From Verrucomicrobiia bacterium (lineage in GTDB: Bacteria; Verrucomicrobiota; Verrucomicrobiia; Limisphaerales; UBA11358), in contig JARLJW010000078.1 in the NCBI GenBank assembly GCA_031290985.1, forward strand, positions 1 through 42,113: 42,113 nucleotides of DNA. Reading direction: 5' to 3'. A program made the translations under genes and the position numbers. The notes beneath the pieces are model-generated. The model saw only the letters and a program-made list of their open reading frames with translations, had not been told where the DNA came from and ran no database searches. Shown here one piece after another: positions 25,068 to 32,942 of this stretch (positions are counted from its first letter, which is position 1; every line of letters starts with the position of its first letter).

Positions 25068-26381
25068 ATGACAGAAGCCGAAAATCAACAGCTCACCCGC
25101 ACCGGGCCCGGAACCCCGATGGGCAACCTGCTGCGGCAATATTGGATCCCGTTTTTGCAGTCCACGGACCTGCCGGAAAAGGACGGCGCGCCGCTGCGCG
25201 TGCGGCTGCTGTGCGAAGACCTCGTGGCATTCCGCAACACGGAGGGCCGGATCGGCCTGATCGACCAGGTTTGCCCGCATCGCTGCGCCTCGCTCTTTTT
25301 CGGGCGCAACGAGGAGAACGGCTTGCGCTGTCTGTATCACGGCTGGAAATTTGATGTGGACGGCCGGTGTGTGGACGTGCCGAATGAACCGCCGGGCAGC
25401 AAGTTCAACGAACAGATTCGCACCACGGCATATCCCTGCGTGGAAAAGAACGGCATCGTGTGGACGTATATGGGACCGCAGCGCGATCACCCGCCGGCCC
25501 TGCCCGAACTGGGCTGGGCGTTGGTGGGCCCCAACCGGCGCGGGGCGCTGCGCTACCAGCGCGCCTGCAACTGGCTGCAGGCCATGGAGGGCGACTTTGA
25601 TTCATCACACCTGAGTTTTTTGCACCTGGCGTTCGATCCGAAACTACAGGCCACCGCCGGCGATAAAAAGGCGGGCATTGATTATTACCGGAACATCGCG
25701 CGCATGGACAAGCAGCCGTTGCTCGAGGTGCAGGACACCGACGTGGGCGTGATGTATGGCGCGCGGCGGGACGCGGAGGCCGGGAAATTTTACTGGCGCG
25801 TGACGCAGTTCATGCTGCCCTTTTACACCAGCGTGCCGGGACACAGCGGAAAAAACCGGGACAAGGTCTGGGTGCCGCTCGATGATGAACACACGCTGGT
25901 GTGGGAACCGCACTGGTCCGCCACAAGGGTATTGACCGCGGAAGAGCAAAAAGGCTGGCAGGACCGCGTGGCTCCCAGCGGTTTTCTGCCGGACACGGAC
26001 GAGGCGCTGGGCAAACACCGTTTTGCCGCGAATGCGCAGAACGATTACCTCCTGGACCGCGAACGGCAGAAGAAAATCAATTTCAGCGGCCTGGAAAACA
26101 CCACGCCCATCCAGGACGCCGCGATGCAGGAAAGCATGGGCGCGGTTTGCGACCGGACGAAGGAACATCTGGGCGCATCGGACGCGGCCATCGTGCAAAT
26201 GCGTCGCCGCTTGCTCAATACAGCCCGGGAACTTGAGAAAAACAACCCGCCGCCGGGCGTGGCCAATCCCCGCCTCTACCACAAACATGGCGACCAGCTG
26301 CTGCTCGGTGCCGCCGATTCGTGGAGCGAGCATTATGCCGCGAAAATGAAACTGGATTATGACGCACTCGGCGCCCGTTGA
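25068..26381 (+). CDS. Rieske non-heme iron oxygenase, large-subunit type
   Basis: A 437-residue Rieske oxygenase resembling the phthalate 4,5-dioxygenase group. The N-terminal [2Fe-2S] site is Cys69-x-His71 and Cys88-x2-His91 (CPHRC ... LRCLYHGW). The catalytic domain carries the mononuclear iron pattern E174-x3-D178-x2-H181-x4-H186 (EGDFDSSHLSFLH). It would use O2 and electrons from a reductase to hydroxylate, demethylate or desaturate a small molecule. No ferredoxin reductase is encoded nearby, so a shared one must be used. It lies 30 bp after the fusion gene and 6 bp before the synthetase, so it is probably a tailoring enzyme of that pathway. Confidence 0.92.
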   Translation: MTEAENQQLTRTGPGTPMGNLLRQYWIPFLQSTDLPEKDGAPLRVRLLCEDLVAFRNTEGRIGLIDQVCPHRCASLFFGRNEENGLRCLYHGWKFDVDGRCVDVPNEPPGSKFNEQIRTTAYPCVEKNGIVWTYMGPQRDHPPALPELGWALVGPNRRGALRYQRACNWLQAMEGDFDSSHLSFLHLAFDPKLQATAGDKKAGIDYYRNIARMDKQPLLEVQDTDVGVMYGARRDAEAGKFYWRVTQFMLPFYTSVPGHSGKNRDKVWVPLDDEHTLVWEPHWSATRVLTAEEQKGWQDRVAPSGFLPDTDEALGKHRFAANAQNDYLLDRERQKKINFSGLENTTPIQDAAMQESMGAVCDRTKEHLGASDAAIVQMRRRLLNTARELEKNNPPPGVANPRLYHKHGDQLLLGAADSWSEHYAAKMKLDYDALGAR

Positions 26382-26387
26382 GCTGAC

Positions 26388-28916
26388 TTGAACGCCACCC
26401 TGTCATCCGAATCCATCACCGGCCGCTTTGCGGACGCGGTGGCACGATTCGCCACGCACACCGCCATCAGCGCGCCCGCCGGAAAATGGACTTATGCGGA
26501 ACTCGACCGGTTTTCCAGCCGGATCGCGGCGGACATTTTGGAACGGCTGGGTGACGCTTCCGAACCGGTGGCGCTGCTCCTGGACCATGATGCGCCCTTG
26601 ATCGCCGCCATCCTGGGCGCGCTCAAGGCGAATAAAATCTATGTCGCGCTCGACCCGGGCCAGACGGCGGAACAACTGGCGGTGACGCTGGCCAGTTCCG
26701 GCGCGACATTGCTGCTGGCCGATGAAGCTAATCTAACCTTGGCGAATTCACTGGGTTCCGGACAGGTGAACATTCTTCCGGTCACGGAGACTTTTTCCAG
26801 TGAGGCACCGCACGTAATACTACCTGAAATTTCCGCCGCTGCCGGGGCCTGGCTGATGTTCACCTCCGGCTCGACCAACATGCCGAAGGGGGTCTGGCAA
26901 AACCATGAGGGCATCGTGCACGAGACGGAGGTTTATGCGGAGCTGACCGGCCTCACACCCGCAGACCGGGTTTCCCTGCTGGCTGCCTGCGGGCTGTCCG
27001 CCTCGGGCGGGACGCTGTTCGCCACGCTGTTCACCGGGGCGACGCTCTGCCTGTTCCATGTGCGTTCGCAGGGGGTTGAGCGGCTGGCCGACTGGCTGCC
27101 GCAGGAACGCATCACGGTTTTTCACACCGTGCCGACCATCTTCCGACATCTGGCGCGCGTGGCGGAAGGAAAGAATCCCTTGGCCACCCTCCGCCTCATC
27201 CGGCTGGGCGGTGAACCCGTTTTACCCGGCGATGTGGAAACGTTCCGGCGGCAATGCCCGGACGGCTGCCGCTTCATGCAATCCTTGAGTTCCACGGAGA
27301 CGGGCATGATCAGCACCTTCACGATGGACAAGGCGACCCTGCTGGAAAATGGGCGCGTGCCGGCGGGGCGTGCGGTGCGCGGCGTGGAAATTTTTCTGGC
27401 CGATGAAAACGGCCGGCCGGTCAAAAACGGCGAGGAGGGCAAAATCACCATCCGCAGCGCGCGTTTGCGGCAGGGTTACTGGCGGCAGCCGGAACTGACG
27501 GCGAAAAAATTCAAGCCGGACGCAAGCGATCCCCGCCTCCGGGTTTTCAGCTCCAACGACCTGGGAAAATTCCTGCCCGATGGTTTGCTCGAACATCTGG
27601 GCCGCGCGGACGACCTGGTAAAAATCCACGGCCAGCGGGTGGATTTAAGCGAGGTGGAGGCGGCGCTGGCGGCGACCGGACTGTTTGCCGAGTCGGCGGC
27701 GGCGGTGATCGAGGACGCGGCCGGCGAACGACGGCTGGTCGGTTACCTTGTGCCGCGCCCCGGAGCCGACGTATCCGCGCCAAGCTGCCGGCGCGCGCTC
27801 CGTTCCTCCCTGCCCGAGCATATGGTGCCGGTGGAATTCATCACGTTGAGCCATCTGCCCCAGACCCCCGGCGGCAAGATCGACCGGCGGGCGCTGCCCG
27901 CGCCGCCCGCCCGGTTGAACCCCAAGCCCGGGGACCGGCCGCGTGACCGTTTTGAAATGAAGCTTGCCGAAATCTGGCAGGCCGTTTTACGGCTGCGGTC
28001 CATCGGCATGCACGACGATTTTTTTGAGCTGGGCGGCGATTCGCTCCGGTCGGTGGAGGTGCTGGTGCAGATCGAGGAAAAATTCGGCGTGGCGCTGACC
28101 CCCTCCGCGCTGGCGGAACACAGCACCATCGCCCAACTGGCGGCGGTGGTGGCCAGTCACGCGCTGGCCCGTTCCTCGTCGCCCCTGATCACGTTGCGCG
28201 CGGCCCCGGCGGGGCGGCCGTTGTTTCTGGTCCACAACGGACACGGCGATGTCACCACCTTTGCCCGGCTCGCCCGGCGCCTGCCGGGGCGGCCGGTCTA
28301 CGGTTTGCAATCGGTCGGCATGGATGGCTCGGCGTGGCCGCTCCTGAGCGTGCCCGCGATGGCGAAACGCTATCTGGAGGAGATCGTCAAAATTGATCCC
28401 ACCGGGCCGTACCTGATCGCGGGCACCTGCATGGGCGGGCTGATCGCCTTTGAAATGGCCGCGCAACTCGTCCGCGCCGGCCGGCCCGTGGCGATGGTCG
28501 CGGTGATCGTGACCCCGGCACCGCCTTACACGGGCGGACGGTCGCACTGGCACGAACTCTTGCTCGATCCGGTGCGGGACTGGATCCGGATGTTGCGGTG
28601 GGCCGCGAGGCGCCTGATTCAGCCGAAGCTCCCCGGGCACCGGCTGCCCGCCTACCGGCATTTCATCGCCGGCATGAACAGCCGCGCGGGCAGAAGCTAC
28701 CGGCCGGATATTTATCCGGGGAAGCTCACGGTCTTCACCACCACGGATGCCAGCGGGTTGAAGGAGGACCGGCGGCAACTCATGGGGAAATACGCGCGCG
28801 CAGCGCAAACCATCGCGCTGTCGTGTCCGAACCGGTTGATCTTGAGTCCGCCCGCGGTGGATGAACTGGCGAAGCACTTTTGCGCATGTCTGGAGGCGGC
28901 GGAGGCGCAGCCATGA
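26388..28916 (+). CDS. Single-module A-T-TE synthetase (adenylation, carrier, thioesterase)
   Basis: An 842-residue stand-alone NRPS-like enzyme. The adenylation domain (about 1-510) has the P-loop LMFTSGSTNMPKG (156-168), the GRADDLVK hinge (405) and the catalytic Lys497 in TPGGKIDRR. The carrier domain has its phosphopantetheine serine at 552 in LGGDSLRS. The thioesterase (about 600-842) begins PLFLVHNGHGD and has GTCMGG in place of the usual GxSxG, making Cys681 the apparent nucleophile. No condensation domain is present. Where amino-acid-activating domains have the amine-binding Asp (FDAS in GrsA), this one has Ser204 (LSAS), so the substrate probably lacks a free alpha-amino group. A-T-TE enzymes of this layout form quinones and furanones from aryl-pyruvates (atromentin and ralfuranone synthetases). 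The TTG start follows directly after an in-frame stop (26379), leaving no other choice. Confidence 0.92.
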   Translation: MNATLSSESITGRFADAVARFATHTAISAPAGKWTYAELDRFSSRIAADILERLGDASEPVALLLDHDAPLIAAILGALKANKIYVALDPGQTAEQLAVTLASSGATLLLADEANLTLANSLGSGQVNILPVTETFSSEAPHVILPEISAAAGAWLMFTSGSTNMPKGVWQNHEGIVHETEVYAELTGLTPADRVSLLAACGLSASGGTLFATLFTGATLCLFHVRSQGVERLADWLPQERITVFHTVPTIFRHLARVAEGKNPLATLRLIRLGGEPVLPGDVETFRRQCPDGCRFMQSLSSTETGMISTFTMDKATLLENGRVPAGRAVRGVEIFLADENGRPVKNGEEGKITIRSARLRQGYWRQPELTAKKFKPDASDPRLRVFSSNDLGKFLPDGLLEHLGRADDLVKIHGQRVDLSEVEAALAATGLFAESAAAVIEDAAGERRLVGYLVPRPGADVSAPSCRRALRSSLPEHMVPVEFITLSHLPQTPGGKIDRRALPAPPARLNPKPGDRPRDRFEMKLAEIWQAVLRLRSIGMHDDFFELGGDSLRSVEVLVQIEEKFGVALTPSALAEHSTIAQLAAVVASHALARSSSPLITLRAAPAGRPLFLVHNGHGDVTTFARLARRLPGRPVYGLQSVGMDGSAWPLLSVPAMAKRYLEEIVKIDPTGPYLIAGTCMGGLIAFEMAAQLVRAGRPVAMVAVIVTPAPPYTGGRSHWHELLLDPVRDWIRMLRWAARRLIQPKLPGHRLPAYRHFIAGMNSRAGRSYRPDIYPGKLTVFTTTDASGLKEDRRQLMGKYARAAQTIALSCPNRLILSPPAVDELAKHFCACLEAAEAQP

Positions 28917-29048
28917 CGATGTACCCGGCCAGGGCGATGAACCGCCGCGTGCCACGGTGCGGGGTTGTTTGGTGTTGTCAGCCTCCGCATCTTGGGGGAA
29001 GATGAGCCCTGCAATGTGATCAAGGGCAGCCCTTGCTTTCCGTTTGCC
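28917..29048. other. Intergenic spacer before the tRNA
   Basis: I see no gene, terminator hairpin with T-run or convincing promoter in these 132 bases between the synthetase stop and the tRNA. The tRNA promoter must be here but is not obvious. Confidence 0.4.
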
Positions 29049-29124
29049 GGGCCCATAGCTCAATGGTTAGAGCAGAGCACTCATAATGCTTTGGTTCTCG
29101 GTTCAAGTCCGAGTGGGCCCACCA
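29049..29124 (+). tRNA. tRNA with CAU anticodon, probably tRNA-Ile2
   Basis: A complete 76-base cloverleaf. The acceptor stem is GGGCCCA (29049-29055) with TGGGCCC (29114-29120), and the CCA end is encoded (29122-29124). The D arm GCTC/GAGC is 29058-29073. The anticodon stem is GAGCA/TGCTT (29075-29091) with loop CTCATAA, and the anticodon CAT is at 29082-29084. The T arm CTCGG-TTCAAGT-CCGAG is 29097-29113. CAU is shared by initiator Met, elongator Met and the lysidine-modified Ile2. The D-loop/variable-region sequence and the C4-G69, C5-G68 pairs resemble E. coli tRNA-Ile2 and are the determinants reported for TilS, so I favour Ile2. Initiator is unlikely because G1-C72 is paired. Confidence 0.93.
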
Positions 29125-29142
29125 ATTTCACATCCCTCTTTC

Positions 29143-29170
29143 CCGGCCGCCGGGACGGCGGTGCGGCCGG
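29143..29170. terminator. GC-rich hairpin between convergent tRNA and cheA
   Basis: The arms CCGGCCGC (29143-29150) and GCGGCCGG (29163-29170) form a perfect 8-bp stem with a 12-base loop between the tRNA end and the cheA stop codon. Position suits a shared terminator, but neither strand has the T-run expected of an intrinsic terminator, so this is weak. Confidence 0.3.
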
Positions 29171-29183
29171 CCAGGTTCCCGCT

Positions 29184-31283
29184 TCAATTCAACTCCACCG
29201 GCACGCTGGTATCGAGGTTCACCAGCGCGCTGACATCGAGGATGAGGCCGACGCGGCCGTCGCCCAAAATCGCGGCCCCGGCGAGCATGCGGTTTTTGTG
29301 CACCATCATGTCGTTGAGGTTCTTGATGACGACTTCCTGCTTGTGCAGCAGGGCATCCACCAGCAGGCAGCGCACCCCGGCCGCAGATTCGACGACGACG
29401 GCGATGCCATCGGTGACATCAGCGGTGCCATCGGCGTAGCCGAAGGCCACGTTCAAACGGAGCAAGGGGATGAGGCGGCCGCGGACATTGACGACCTCGG
29501 CCTTGTTCTGGATGCGGGACACCATGCCGGGTTGCGGGCGGAAGGATTCGCGCACGGAGAGCGTGGGAATGACGTAGCGCTCCTCGCCGACGCGGACGAT
29601 GAAGCCGTCAATGATGGCCAGGGTAAGCGGGAGGCTGATCTTGAACAGGGTGCCCTGCCCCAGCTTGGAGGAAATTTCAACCCGGCCGCGCAGGCGCTCA
29701 ATGTTGCGGCGGACGACATCGAGGCCGACGCCGCGGCCCGAAAGATCGGTGATCTTCTCGGCGGTGGAAAAGCCGGCGGCGAAAATGAACTTGAAGACTT
29801 CCTCATCCGTCAGATGGTCGTCGGCACTGGCGAGGCCGCGTTCGACGGCCTTGTTGAAGATTTTTTCGCGGTTCAAGCCGGCGCCGTCATCCTCGACTTC
29901 AACGACAATGTTGCCGCCCTGGTGGTAGGCGCGCAGATTGAGCGTGCCGTGCGGGGATTTGCCGGCGGCGATGCGTTTTTCCGAGGTCTCGATGCCGTGA
30001 TCCATGGAGTTCCGGATCATGTGGAGGAGCGGGTCGTTCAATTCCTCGACCACGCCGCGATCCAGCTCGGTGTCCTCGCCGGAGGTGACGTACTGGACTT
30101 TTTTGTTCTGCTTGGCGCCGACATCACGAACGACGCGGGACATCTTCTGGAAGACGCCGCGGATGGGCACCATGCGGAGGGACATGCTCACGCGCTGGAG
30201 TTCCTTGGTGATGCGGCTCAACTGGGAGACGTTGCGGACGAACTGCGGATTGAGGCCGACCACCTCGCTCAGGTCCTGGCTGACGAGGGACTGGGCGATC
30301 ACCATCTCGCCGACCAGGTCGAGGAGGCTGTCGAGCTTGGCGGTGTCCACCTTGACGATGGAATTTTGCGTGGCGGGCGGCCCGGCGATTTCCGCGGCCG
30401 GGGCGGCGGCATCGGCGGCTTCGGCCTGGGTATTCGCGGTCGCGCCCGGGGCCGCCGCCGCATGCTTGCCATCGATCACGTCCTGCACCTCGCATTTGAG
30501 CATGGCCGTGGCAATGGTGATGGGCTGCACGGGCCGGGCGCCGGTGGCCTGCCCATCGATCTCATCGAGAAATTTTTTCAGGACGTCGCGGCCGCGCAAA
30601 ATGAGCTCGATGACGGTGCCGTCGATGGCGAGCTTTTGCTGCCGGGCAAGGTCGAGCAGCGATTCGAGCACGTGGGCAAGCCGGTTGATCGGGATGAGGT
30701 TCAGGAAACCGGCGCCGCCCTTGAAGGTGTGGAACGCGCGAAAAACAGTGTTGAGCGTCTCGGCATCGGACGGCTGGTTTTCGAGGACGAGGACGCCTTG
30801 TTCGATGTTGTCGAGGTGTTCGCGGGATTCGTTGATGAACTCGCGGAGGAGCTCGGCATCGTCGGTGAGATTGAGCGTCAGCGGGGCCTCCTCGGCGAAC
30901 GGATCGGGTTGCGCGGCCACGGCAGCCTCCAGCGGCAGGCTGACGACCGGCGCGGCGGGCGCGGCCGGTGCGGCCGGCGCGGCGGCGGCTGAAGCATCAG
31001 CCGTTCCCGCCTGCGCCTGCACACCCAAAAGCAATTCCTTCAACCAAGCAATGTCATCCGCCAAAAACGGCTGGCCGGACTCCACAATTTTGACCATGCG
31101 CTCCCAGGCGTCGGCGCAAATGACTTCCAGGAGCGGCAAACCGCCCCGCTTGACCGCCTCGTCGCGCAGATTGCCGATGATGTCAAGAATGGGAAACTGT
31201 CCCGAGGTGTCGCCCGCGCGCGCGCTGGCGACCTCCGCCGACAACTGCGGGAGCAGCGTCAGGAACCTGTTGTTTTCATTCAT
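29184..31283 (-). CDS. cheA: Chemotaxis histidine kinase CheA
   Basis: The histidine kinase at the core of the chemotaxis array, which phosphorylates CheY and CheB from its HPt domain. With the ATG at 31283 it is 699 residues. An N-terminal region (about 1-100, FLTLLPQLSAEVASARAG...) is not a standard CheA part. The HPt domain has its phospho-His at 185 in FRAFHTFKGGAGF. A dimerisation helix pair (about 320-380) follows, then the ATPase domain with DPLLHMIRNSMDHG near 420 and the GRGVGLDVV box, and a CheW-like C-terminal domain (about 560-699). A TTG seven codons upstream (31304) is an alternative start that would overlap the preceding gene by four bases. I chose ATG because a GGAG precedes it. 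No P2 domain is obvious. Confidence 0.95.
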   Translation of the reverse strand: MNENNRFLTLLPQLSAEVASARAGDTSGQFPILDIIGNLRDEAVKRGGLPLLEVICADAWERMVKIVESGQPFLADDIAWLKELLLGVQAQAGTADASAAAAPAAPAAPAAPVVSLPLEAAVAAQPDPFAEEAPLTLNLTDDAELLREFINESREHLDNIEQGVLVLENQPSDAETLNTVFRAFHTFKGGAGFLNLIPINRLAHVLESLLDLARQQKLAIDGTVIELILRGRDVLKKFLDEIDGQATGARPVQPITIATAMLKCEVQDVIDGKHAAAAPGATANTQAEAADAAAPAAEIAGPPATQNSIVKVDTAKLDSLLDLVGEMVIAQSLVSQDLSEVVGLNPQFVRNVSQLSRITKELQRVSMSLRMVPIRGVFQKMSRVVRDVGAKQNKKVQYVTSGEDTELDRGVVEELNDPLLHMIRNSMDHGIETSEKRIAAGKSPHGTLNLRAYHQGGNIVVEVEDDGAGLNREKIFNKAVERGLASADDHLTDEEVFKFIFAAGFSTAEKITDLSGRGVGLDVVRRNIERLRGRVEISSKLGQGTLFKISLPLTLAIIDGFIVRVGEERYVIPTLSVRESFRPQPGMVSRIQNKAEVVNVRGRLIPLLRLNVAFGYADGTADVTDGIAVVVESAAGVRCLLVDALLHKQEVVIKNLNDMMVHKNRMLAGAAILGDGRVGLILDVSALVNLDTSVPVELN

Positions 31284-31300
31284 AATATATGCTCCGCGGG

Positions 31301-32032
31301 TCAACCGTGCCAGGGGTTCGCGGTGACCTCGACGAACGGATGGATGCTGCCGGCGCGAAAGGCGATGCGTTCAATGCCGCCGCCGCGCTCGATGGGCGTG
31401 GAATAATCATCGGTGATGCCGACCTTGGGCGGTTCCAGTTTGCAATCCAGGCCGGAGTCGCAGAGGTTGGACTTGAAATTGCCGGTCATGATGTTCAACA
31501 GTTCGCCGATGGCGTCGCGGATTTCGTCCGCGTTGTTCATCTCCTCGGGTTTGCAGCCGAAGATGCTGGCGGCCACGCTGCGGGAGGACTGGAGGGTCAT
31601 GCGCAGGTAAACATGGCCGTTCACCTTGCCGGAGAAGCCGATGGAACCGCGCATGTGCTCGCCGTTCACGCCGACCAGCTGGTGGGCGGGAAATTGTTCC
31701 AGCTTGAGCCCGATCATGGTTTGAAAGGCTTTTTGAAGCGCGAGCGCCAGCGGTGTGCCCATCGCGAGGATGAGGGCGCCGCCCATGCCGTAGCGCATGA
31801 TGGCCTGTTCGACCGTGTCGATGGTGTATTCCGCCTCGCAGGTGGCGTGTGAGTTGGCGACCCGCAGGAGGCGCTTGGTCAGGACGGGATCGCTCTGGAT
31901 GACCGCGGCAATCTCATCGAGGTCGGCATACTGCTGGGCGACCAGCTGGGTGAGCCGGGACACGCTTTCAGGAACGGGCGCGAAGCCATATTGCTTGGCA
32001 AGTTCGTCGTATTGTTGGTTGTCTGCAGCCAT
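31301..32032 (-). CDS. Half-HDOD / CheX-like phosphatase fusion
   Basis: A 243-residue protein. Residues about 10-100 match the N-terminal helical part of an HDOD domain (compare SDPVLTKRLLRVANS here with CDNILTAKLLRACNS in the neighbouring HDOD protein), but the HD-like core of the domain is absent. Residues about 105-243 are a CheX-like domain with the CheC/CheX catalytic pattern E-x2-N in GELLNIMTG, followed by the motif LCDSGLDC shared with the CheX-like protein at 32453. It would dephosphorylate a CheY-type regulator, perhaps the one encoded 6 bp upstream. The HDOD half may act as a docking or dimerisation module. It lies between cheY and cheA in the operon. Confidence 0.8.
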   Translation of the reverse strand: MAADNQQYDELAKQYGFAPVPESVSRLTQLVAQQYADLDEIAAVIQSDPVLTKRLLRVANSHATCEAEYTIDTVEQAIMRYGMGGALILAMGTPLALALQKAFQTMIGLKLEQFPAHQLVGVNGEHMRGSIGFSGKVNGHVYLRMTLQSSRSVAASIFGCKPEEMNNADEIRDAIGELLNIMTGNFKSNLCDSGLDCKLEPPKVGITDDYSTPIERGGGIERIAFRAGSIHPFVEVTANPWHG

Positions 32033-32038
32033 GATGCG

Positions 32039-32434
32039 TCAGGCGGCCGCGGCCACGGGTTTCTTTTGGAGGGGAATCACCCGGCCGGCTTTCTCGATCA
32101 ATTGATCGTCCTTGAACGGTTTCACCAGGTAGTCGCGCACGCCCAGCTTGGCGATGTGCAGGACGTTTTCGCGCCCGGACTCGGCCGTGAGCATGATGAC
32201 GGGGATGGCTTTCAATGCGTCGTCGGCCTTGAGCTTGGTAAGCATGGTGACGCCGTCCATGACGGGCATGGTGACGTCGAGAATGATGAGGTCGGGTTTT
32301 TCGCGGGCGGCGGCGACCAGCCCCTCTTCGCCGTTGCTCGCCTCGACCATGTCGCAATCATAGGGCTTGAAAGCCTTGCCGACGATCAGCCGGATGGTGC
32401 GGCTGTCGTCCACGCTTAATATCTTTAATGCCAT
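32039..32434 (-). CDS. cheY: CheY-like single-domain response regulator
   Basis: A stand-alone receiver domain of 131 residues: the acidic pair D9-D10 in SVDDSRTIR, the phospho-acceptor Asp53 in LIILDVTMPVMDG, the threonine/alanine pair in MLTAESG, and the lysine in LVKPF. A short alanine-rich tail ends the protein. There is no output domain, so it acts by protein contact, most likely on the flagellar or pilus motor or as a phosphate sink. Its place between two CheX-type phosphatase genes and just upstream of cheA points to chemotaxis. Confidence 0.92.
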   Translation of the reverse strand: MALKILSVDDSRTIRLIVGKAFKPYDCDMVEASNGEEGLVAAAREKPDLIILDVTMPVMDGVTMLTKLKADDALKAIPVIMLTAESGRENVLHIAKLGVRDYLVKPFKDDQLIEKAGRVIPLQKKPVAAAA

Positions 32435-32452
32435 AAAATGATTTTTTATTGT

Positions 32453-32935
32453 TCAGTTCAACTTGATGTGGATCTCCACCACGATGATATTTTGTTCATG
32501 CGCAAATACAAGGCATTCGCGGGACACATCGGGCATCGGTTCGATGGAAAAAGCCTTGCCGCGGATGATGGCGGGCGTGCTCATGGCGCAATCCGCACCG
32601 GAGTCACACAGCCAGGACTTCAACCCGCCGGTGACCATGTTGGTGGCCTCGCCCACGACATCGTTCACTTCATTGTCGTCCGAAATCTCCTCCGGCTTTA
32701 GCCCCAGCATGGCGGCGGCGACCTTGGCGGCGAACGGGGCGGACATGTGCAGATAGATCGCGCCATTGACCTTGTCGCCGGCAAAGCCGACGGAGCCGGT
32801 GACCCGGCTGTCAAAATTCGGCAGCGGCGCCCCCGGCCGGAGTTCGACCGGCATGGACAGCATCGTTTCGAAAATGTCCATGAGGTGCCGCGTCATGAAT
32901 TCGCATACGTTGGGGAGTTGAAGGGTCTGAGTCAT
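32453..32935 (-). CDS. CheX-like chemotaxis phosphatase
   Basis: A 160-residue protein starting MTQTLQLPNV, with a CheX/CheC-type fold predicted from GAIYLHMSAPFAAKVAAAMLG and the catalytic E-x2-N pattern in GEATNMVTGGLKSWL. Like its neighbour at 31301 it continues LCDSGADC, giving two cysteines five residues apart that are not part of the classical CheX signature. The predicted role is dephosphorylation of CheY-P. The start was set at the ATG at 32935, 7 bp after cheB stops, because more upstream codons overlap cheB. It precedes cheY by 18 bp. Confidence 0.82.
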   Translation of the reverse strand: MTQTLQLPNVCEFMTRHLMDIFETMLSMPVELRPGAPLPNFDSRVTGSVGFAGDKVNGAIYLHMSAPFAAKVAAAMLGLKPEEISDDNEVNDVVGEATNMVTGGLKSWLCDSGADCAMSTPAIIRGKAFSIEPMPDVSRECLVFAHEQNIIVVEIHIKLN

Positions 32936-32942
32936 AGATTGT

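Noticed and set aside
28965..30992. Plus-strand open frame of 675 codons overlapping the tRNA and cheA
   Set aside because: It runs through the tRNA and antisense to cheA. Repetitive Asp/Gly/Val-rich sequence without a domain; cheA motifs are unambiguous on the other strand.
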